Part shown: positions 18,156 to 24,176 of the stretch, in pieces
Numbering within the stretch: position 1 is the stretch's first letter
How the letters are laid out: the number at the start of each line of letters is the position of its first letter
Assembly: GCA_002633005.1 (NCBI GenBank)
Contig: NMRA01001165.1
Coordinates: 1 to 24,176, forward strand
DNA length: 24,176 bases
DNA from: Phoronis australis
Lineage: Eukaryota; Phoronida; Phoronidae
Reading direction: 5' to 3'
Position numbers and translations under genes: made by a program
Notes under the pieces: generated by a model
The model's database searches: none
Told to the model about the DNA's origin: nothing
Seen by the model: the letters and a program-made list of their open reading frames with translations, nothing else

Positions 18156-21100
18156 CTGAATTATAGAAGAACAATATATTGTTAATGACTGGCTTAATAT
18201 TACACTTAGGGCTGTTCCAGCAAAATCTGTATGGGAGGGGGAAGGCACTTTTATTTCGTACCTGCCGCCCATATTTTTCATTTATTTCTTCAACCCATGA
18301 CTCATAAATTTTTAATTAATAGGTTAAAATATAAAATCCAACACTTGCAAACAAATTGCCTTCAGATGACCTGTTAAGAACTTAGGTGATTCACAGACAA
18401 GAACCAGTTGCCTTGTCCTATATTGTCAAAAACTTAAGTAGCCAAGAGGGTAGTCGAATGAAAACGAAAATGACTTCTGTCAACGAGTCCATCCCTGCTA
18501 CATATTTTTGTGCCAAAGTTCCAGTTATGCCTAGCACTTTTTGAGTTAATCAACCTGTTTTGTCAAAAATGGGGTGCCACAGTAGTTCAAGCCAGCGTCC
18601 AAAATTTGACTGGTGCGGGCACATTCTTTCGATATACTTCTATTTCGACTTTCATCGTCAGTGATCAGTGAAGCAGTTTTTGAGATAATCAACACACAAG
18701 GAATGGCTTGTCGAAAACTAAAGCGGCCAACATGGGGTACCAAGGTGGCCAAACCCACCCGGAAATCGACTGGTGGAGGCGCATCCTTGCCAAGTACATC
18801 CTAACCAATTTCCATCATGATCCACCAAGCCGTTCTTGAGATAACTGATGGACAAGAAAGGATGACTGACTGACCGACCTCAAAGTTTTTGTGGGAGCAA
18901 AAAATCCATGTGAGATCACAACTAATATCAGTTACCAGAAACTTGCTTTTCAAATACACGTGTGAGCAATACTTTAAGCAGCCACCAGGTGTCTATGTTC
19001 ATCATGTGTCTGTAATTTCAATTAAGATTTTTTTAATTACATGGATCTATGAATCTCAAACTGTCTCCACGAACTCTTTTATACTTCTAATTCAAGTGAA
19101 TATTGGAACTTAATTATCTTACTCTTCATACTTTTTGTTTAACACCAATTTGGTCTAGCAGAAATTTTCATTCTAAAATGACTGCAGTTGAACATGTGCT
19201 TGTAATGAAGTTGCCCATGACTTGATTAATGGCTTAGTGTACATATTGCACTCTATACCCGTGGCAACATGGGCTTGTTTTTTGTTTCGGGATATGGTTG
19301 GGTATTTGCCAAGAGAATTTTTGTTGAGTTTTGATTTCTTGTGGGTTGCGTTTGGACGAAAATCCCAACCTGTCAACATTCACAGGTCAAAAAATACCAC
19401 CTAGTTTTATAGCTTCACTTCTTACTTGAACGACCACCCATAATTGAGTTTATTTTTGAAGACAACTACTATTGACGTCCCCCCCTCCCATACGGATTTT
19501 GCTGGAACAGCCCTTAGACGGCTGTTAAAACGCCATATATCACAGAAAAAATAGTTTATAACACGAAAAATAACAAACTTGACCCAGATTGATGTTAAAT
19601 CTAATTTAGGTTTCTTCGGGTACTTCAAGGAGCTGTGTTACCGTTGTTGACTGAAACTAGTGCATGTCATTTTATGCGTCCAACGCGATCTCAAAGACTA
19701 ATTGCATTCTACGTGTTCTTTGCGAACGCAGATGCTTCTTGGGCACATGTTGAGCCCAATTTCAGAATCACAGAAATTACATCACGGGGCATAACTGGAA
19801 ATACCTGCTGGAATTTGCTGTAAACCGTCTGGTCCAATCTTGAATATTTCCAGGGCAGTCTCTGGTGAAGGTAGCCAGTCTTCATCGGTTGACCACATTT
19901 TATACCGAACTGCAACATGGTCATCTGTGTCTTTGAATATCCTAAAAATAGAAAACAGGAGATGTTAATCTTCTCTGTATATCAGCTCTTTGGGGAAAGT
20001 GAATAGTTATTATTCCACAAATGAAGTTCGAACATATAATATTTCAAAAAAGTAACTACATGCGGTTTCTGAACATTATATTACACAAACAGAATGTCCG
20101 TCTCGGCTACGACTAGATATAATCACCAAGCTGTTTCGAAGAAGCGTGCAAATAGATCGCGGGGAATTGAACTAGAAAATTGCACGTTTGTCTGTATTGG
20201 TTACTTAAGTTGTAGAAAAGATTATCATTTGAAACGGTGCCTTGACACGTCTTTGTGTTCAATGTCCTTGTAGAGCGTTACTAGAAACGAAAAATTAATA
20301 TAAAAAAATAATTACCGGAAGACATGAGGGTGACTGTGTTGGTGAAGTGGCTGGAGGTAAGGGTTCAACCAGTTCCGAATGTCAAATATCGTTCCCAGCA
20401 TCACAGGCTTTGGTTGCTGTCGGAGGGAACACCGCATGACTTCCAAAAGTTCCTCTATTGATTTAGCATCGTATCTCTGCAATGCATGAGATACTTTGCT
20501 GAAGCGCTGGTCGATGTCCTCATGCGTGTGCCCTTTCATAAGAAAAGACAGAATCACCTACAACAGATAAATAACCTCATATGACGTGCAAAATAAGACG
20601 TCCAGGTAAATAATGAACTTGCAGATACATTGCATATCTTACATCATAAAACGACTGTATTTATACATCACAATTGAGATGTCAGACAGTCTGAATCACA
20701 CAAGTAATTGAACCAAATCCTTCGTGTAGAAAAACACATGTTTCATCTTCCTTTGCATTGTCAAATTTACGTTTACAATTCGTTTGTGTGTAAAAATAAT
20801 TGTCACCTTATGTACTGTCTCGTTCACCAAGAGTGCAATATGGAAAACAACAGACATTCATTGAGCAACGTAAAGCTATTTGTCACCGTCACTAATTTTC
20901 ACATAATTTGGTTGCGTATCTGGCTAGGGCTGTTCCAGTAAAATCCGTGTGGGAGGGAGGGGGCGGCAGTAGAAATAAAAATTCATGCCTGGGTGGTGGT
21001 CTTCAGAAAAAAATCAAATTATGGGTGGTCGTTCCTGTAAGAAGTGATGCATAAAATATAGGTGGTATTTTTTGACCTGTTTATGTTGACAGGTTGGTTA

Positions 21101-23211
21101 CTTCAGCCGTCAAAACTAAAAAAAAGGCAATTGGCATATATCCTAACTTATCCCAATACAATAAAGCCCATATTGCCAGTGAACAGAGTGCAATATGTTC
21201 ACTATGCCTTTAATCAAGTCATGGGCAACTTGATTTGAGCCAGCTGTTTTTCTGCAGTCCTATTGAATTGAAAAGTTATGCAATACTAAATTGACATATA
21301 AGAAAATTGATGATTTTTAAATCAAAATATGAGGAGTAAGATAAACAAGTTCCAATATTCACTTGACATAGAAGTATAAAAGAGTTCGTGGAGACAGTTT
21401 GAGATTCATAGATCCTTATAATTGAAAAAATGTTCATTGACATTATAGACACATGGTGAACAGAGACACCTGGTGGCTGCCAAAAGTATTGCTCACAGGC
21501 TACTTTAGTTTTTGACAATATTGGACAAGACAACTAGTTCTTGTCTGTCAATCATCTAAGTTCATAACAGGTCCTCCTGGAGGCAATTTGTTTTCAAGTG
21601 TTGGATTTTATATTTTAACCTATTAAAAATAATTAAGAAATTATGGGTCATGGGTTGGAGAAATAAATGAAAAATATGGGCTGGTGGGTGGGTACGAAAT
21701 AAAAGTACGAAATAAAAGTGCCTCCCCCCATACAGATTTTGCTGGAACAGCCCCTATTGTGTTTAATCTAAAAATTGATCGAATAGTCGTGTTGCGTTGT
21801 GAGGACAGGCCCTGGAAATTTTAAGTTAAACGAGATTGATAAAATTCAGATTTCATGTCTTTTAGTTATAACAATATAAAACACACAGTCATGTCTGTGA
21901 CAACATCGTCATTATCGCTGTTACCTCTTTGATAAAGCCTCGTTTCACTAGGAGGGCTAGCATGGCAATGACAAATTTATTTTTGTTCTCCCGGCCACAG
22001 TTGTCACACTGCACATACAATATTGGTGGCAATCTATTTTGCTCGTCTCTGTATGCTAATACTGCATCGAGTACACAGTTGAGCATCATGTTAGAATCAT
22101 GTGGCCATTGAAGAAGGTCTAGGTAGAAGTGTGTCTTCTTTCCATGGACAATAACGCCAGTGATATGTGTCCTGAGGGAGTGAACAGCGCTCTGAAAGTT
22201 ATCCAATCAAACATGAATTAATGAAGTTTAAAGACCAGACTTTTTATGACTTCTGTCTTCATCATGTATCATGCTGAAATACTAGTGCTTGCTCCCAGAG
22301 TGTGATAACAGTCATTTTGTAGCGTATTTTTTAATTTGTCATTAGATTAAGTCGAGAAAACAATGGGTTGACATGTATTATGCATGTACGGCTGAAAAAG
22401 CATACCTTTGGTTGTTTCCATCCCTTGTAATGGGGCAAGTTAGTCTTGGCTTGGTCCATCCCGTCCACAATGACGCTCATTTTTTGTTTAGGTGCACATA
22501 CTGCTGAAGCTCTACGAGTATAGTATGCTTCCCTTTCAGCCCTAAAATAGTCATAGAGTATTCCCAATAAGTGAGTTCTACAACTGTGAATCCATCTCAG
22601 GACGTTTAAGTCTTAGAACAACAGTTCTTCTACTTTTGTGACTGTTTTTCATAGCAAGAATATGTTCAGATTATTGCATGGTCACGTGATACAGTTATTA
22701 CACTGTAGTTATTGGAACAAATGTGGTATACACGCGTTTTATGAAAGCCGGGATGTACATGTAATAGGAATCGGTAGCTGCACCGAATACGTATTTTTAT
22801 CGGACTCCTGAAAATATTTACTTGGCACAGCAACACGCTTATATCAGTCAACCGTATAACCACGCCATGCAATGTAATAAAATACAAAATTACGATGGCC
22901 TATAATAGAGGAGTTAGTAACACAAAGACATTGATCACCCAAGTAAATTCTCAGTGACTAAATCGATATTTTCATCCATTGAAAATTACACGTTCCATGA
23001 ATTATGTACAATGATCGTGCCTAGCGATTACAATATTGCAGCATTTGCTAAATATACTCTGATCTTGTAGGAAATTGAAGGTCACGTACTGCTGCTGCGC
23101 CAAATGCGCGTTCCTGTCTTTGATGAGACTGTCTCGTATTCTGGCATCTGGTTCTTTGCTAATGAGCTCTCTTGCTAACATACACAGATCACACCCAGCC
23201 ACTTTGCAATA
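17285..23211 (-). CDS. GHTHEDID-family (DUF7869-type) transposase-like protein, 6 exons, 5' partial
   Basis: Complement of 23090-23211, 22406-22541, 21925-22191, 20316-20557, 19805-19941 and 17285-18155. Phases chain (2,0,0,2,1) and every border is GT..AG. In order the protein has a C-x2-C motif (GCDLCMLARELI), a basic helix ending HLAQQ, then VIVDGMDQAKTNLPHYKGW. After these come THITGVIVHGKKTHFYLDLL, YVQCDNCGRENKNKFVIAML and FLMKGHTHEDIDQRF. The C-terminal part has a small domain around VGEVEEIQKNGQQLKIKCFS. This order is typical of a large, uncharacterised family spread in animals and fungi. The Asp of DGMDQ, the Asp of CDN..EN and the acidic EDID resemble a DDE/RNase H-like core; that is inference. 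N-terminal exons are outside the window or unseen. The last exon carries a frameshift (18070) and a duplication across an N. Confidence 0.82.
17557..17744. repeat. 188-bp direct duplication, copy 1 (left of N)
   Basis: Matches 17746-17933 without indels and with three substitutions. The copies touch on either side of a single N at 17745. Confidence 0.95.
17745..17745. other. Single N between two 188-bp copies (contig join)
   Basis: One ambiguous base exactly at the border of a duplicated coding segment, the mark of two overlapping contig ends placed side by side. Confidence 0.85.
17746..17933. repeat. 188-bp direct duplication, copy 2 (right of N)
   Basis: About 98% identical to 17557-17744. 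It differs at three bases, one of which makes a stop in the - strand reading frame. Confidence 0.95.
18209..19513. mobile_element. Terminal-inverted-repeat DNA element 1 (non-autonomous, 1305 bp)
   Basis: Both ends are GGGCTGTTCCAGCAAAATC, followed by YGTATGGGAGGGGG; the right end is the reverse complement. It is flanked by a 3-bp direct TTA (18206-18208 and 19514-19516). No transposase frame lies inside. It lies wholly in the intron between exons 5 and 6 of the GHTHEDID gene. A 517-base segment (18444-18960) absent from element 2 is inserted in it. A 3-bp TA-containing target fits PIF/Harbinger-like elements; the superfamily is not certain. Confidence 0.88.
18444..18960. repeat. Nested insertion in element 1, with ~3 diverged tandem units
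   Basis: Element 2 reads straight through this point (GTAGCC joined to TGTGAGCAA), so the 517 bases are extra in element 1. Inside, TTTTTGAGTTAATCAAC (about 18537), TTTTTGAGATAATCAAC (about 18675) and CTTGAGATAACTGATGG (about 18833) recur every 140-155 bases, each preceded by a Cys/Gly-poor AATTTGACTGGTG-like block. No clear ends or target duplication. Confidence 0.65.
19805..19941 (-). CDS. GHTHEDID gene exon 5
   Basis: Acceptor TCTATTTTTAG, donor G|GTATTT. It reads RIFKDTDDHVAVRYKMWSTD then EDWLPSPETALEIFKIGPDG and LQQIPA. F-x-I-x-K...V..R.K.WS.....W is the usual segment after GHTHEDID. A frame starting from an internal ATG on this strand is out of phase and should be ignored. Confidence 0.82.
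20316..20557 (-). CDS. GHTHEDID gene exon 4 (FLMKGHTHEDIDQRFS)
   Basis: Acceptor TCTGTTGTAG, donor CG|GTAATT. It reads VILSFLMKGHTHEDIDQRFS, KVSHALQRYDAKSIEELLEV and ends QHSHPHVF plus two bases. GHTHEDID is the family signature, following on from FIKE of exon 3 as expected. Confidence 0.92.
20927..21753. mobile_element. Terminal-inverted-repeat DNA element 2 (827 bp), inverted relative to element 1
   Basis: Ends are GGGCTGTTCCAGTAAAATCC (left) and the reverse complement of GGGCTGTTCCAGCAAAATCT (right). It is flanked by a direct CTA (20924-20926 and 21754-21756). Its right half read in reverse matches the left half of element 1, and its left half matches the right half of element 1. It sits wholly in the intron between exons 3 and 4 of the GHTHEDID gene. 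Confidence 0.88.
21925..22191 (-). CDS. GHTHEDID gene exon 3 (CDNCGRENKNKF)
   Basis: Acceptor AACTTTCAG, donor GAG|GTAACA; 89 codons, phase 0 at both ends. It reads SAVHSLRTHITGVIVHGKKT, then WPHDSNMMLNCVLDAVLAYR and PPILYVQCDNCGRENKNKF, ending LVKRGFIKE. DNxxRENKN is the second conserved motif. Confidence 0.9.
22406..22541 (-). CDS. GHTHEDID gene exon 2 (VIVDGMDQAKTNLPH)
   Basis: Acceptor CTATTTTAG, donor G|GTATGC. One base completes Gln, then AEREAYYTRRASAVCAPKQK and MSVIVDGMDQAKTNLPHYKG. 'DGMDQxKxxLP' is the family's first conserved acidic motif. Confidence 0.88.
23090..23211 (-). CDS. GHTHEDID gene exon 1 seen (Cys-pair and basic helix)
   Basis: Acceptor CTTTTCATAG precedes 23211 and donor CA|GTACGT follows 23090. 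It reads YCKVAGCDLCMLARELISKE then PDARIRDSLIKDRNAHLAQ in phase 0 and leaves in phase 2. A GTG inside is not a start; the family has more protein upstream, so this is an internal exon. The C-x2-C with the later His suggests a metal-binding segment. Confidence 0.8.
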
Positions 23212-23325
23212 CTATGAAAAGAAAAACAAATCGGTCGTATATGCCTGATTCCGTGTTTGTACGTAAATGTATTCGCACGCAAGCACCCACGGTCACAACA
23301 ACGTATTTATTTGCCGTGTTTGCCC

Positions 23326-23359
23326 TAATAAGCACCACTTCAGGAAGGGGTGCTTATTA
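23326..23359. repeat. Perfect 11-bp inverted repeat
   Basis: TAATAAGCACC, a 12-base loop, GGTGCTTATTA. It could be the end structure of a small mobile element or a chance hairpin. It lies just upstream of the first visible exon of the - strand gene. Confidence 0.65.
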
Positions 23360-24176
23360 TATCTCAAAGTGGTTGAAACCCGGTCTCCGAAACAGGTGAA
23401 ATCGTAAGCTAGAATTGATTAAATTTACTCTCCTGTGACGCCCCTGTAACCTATGGCAGACTTTCTACAAAGTTGCAGTGCATTGCTATCAAACTTTGTT
23501 GCTGAATTACGAGCATTTTTTTAGAAAATTCCAACGCGAAAACTCGCCCACTGATGCGCCGCTGCCTCGCGACCGCCGATAGGTCAATTTGAATTCAAGA
23601 GTAAAAATATAGCTTCGACTCAACAAACTACCTGAAGTCCTACTTAATTTCAAAATAGCTTTCCTAACATTTGTTACTGTGGATTCGGGATTAACTGCAT
23701 ATCAAGTCCAAATGTGCGTTAAAGTCATACTCCGCAACACTAGAAGAACCTGTGGACGAACCAAATGTTGTTGTGGTCACGTGATGTTTGTTTTGAAGTT
23801 CGTCTGCAGTTGTGCAGAGTAAGCGAGCGCGTGCGTGTCAACAGTGTCCAATTACCAGGGTAAGCACGATGTTACAATCTAGGTGTGCATCTGCTAAAAA
23901 CGTTCGAGAATAGGCTCGGTAAGGCCGATATTGAGTATCCCAGTGACTAGATGCGTGACAGTCTAACAGTTATTGGTCGGGAGAATCTGGGTGTAAGGGT
24001 GTGGAAGAGTTCACAGTCAGTGGGTCATTTTGACTTTAAAAACACCCTATACTATTAATTAAATAATTCCTATTCAAAACAGCGCAAACGTTTTTACAGC
24101 ATAAGAAACCTTCGAAAATAAGTGCCAGTATTTAATTCTTGCCGATACTATGCTACCCGTTCCTTGAATAAATAGT
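23360..24176. other. No supported gene; E-box-like site and GC-richer patch
   Basis: A CACGTG palindrome occurs at 23778-23783, followed by a GC-richer stretch (GCGAGCGCGTGCGTG, about 23823-23837) and a possible donor AGG|GTAAGC near 23860 on the + strand. This could be a promoter and non-coding first exon, but nothing proves it. Confidence 0.3.

Noticed and set aside
18889-19113. + strand frame similar to the - strand frame at 21276-21533
   Set aside because: The similarity arises because both lie in the two inverted copies of the TIR element; it is not a gene.
19709-19924. - strand frame starting MTMLQFGIKCG
   Set aside because: It overlaps exon 5 of the GHTHEDID gene in the wrong phase; the spliced frame has the family-like sequence.

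Overview
This is eukaryotic nuclear DNA: protein-coding exons are interrupted by introns with canonical GT/AG borders and consistent phases, the base composition is AT-rich, and transposon debris and a long minisatellite are present. The closest match I recognise is animal DCAF6. The many relics and two single-N contig joins suggest a draft genome of a marine or other invertebrate. I cannot name the species from the sequence alone.

Region 1 (1-6980, + strand) holds the 3' half of a DCAF6/NRIP (IQWD1) orthologue in eight exons: a variable linker, an IQ-like motif, the last WD40 repeats, the conserved [17 protein letters not shown] tail, a Ser/Asp-rich C-terminus and a stop at 6338-6340. The 3' flank carries a short tandem repeat of three units and a hairpin.

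Region 2 (6990-14130, mostly - strand) is a graveyard. It contains tandemly duplicated, partly decayed exon modules (called A, B and C here). It also holds a degraded Ty1/copia pol gene abutting a gag-like relic of another retroelement, and two copies of a small exon-intron-exon block of an unrecognised gene. A segmental copy of the A/B/C module lies 5.3 kb away. Several of the unknown exons are phase 1-1, so they may be pieces of one gene or gene family.

Region 3 (14872-16718) is a minisatellite of about 24 units, mostly 83 bp. Each unit is seeded by a CTTAAATTTAAG palindrome, and the array shows higher-order structure.

Region 4 (17285-23211, - strand) is a six-exon gene of the animal/fungal 'GHTHEDID' family (DUF7869-type by memory), whose acidic motifs look like a transposase/RNase H-like core. 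All exon phases agree. Two related terminal-inverted-repeat elements sit wholly inside two of its introns, in opposite orientation, flanking exons 4 and 5. The last exon is disturbed by a one-base frameshift and by a 188-bp duplication across a single N, which is probably an assembly or haplotype artefact.

The two convincing genes (DCAF6, +; GHTHEDID gene, -) point toward each other across the repeat-rich middle. No functional link between them is visible.
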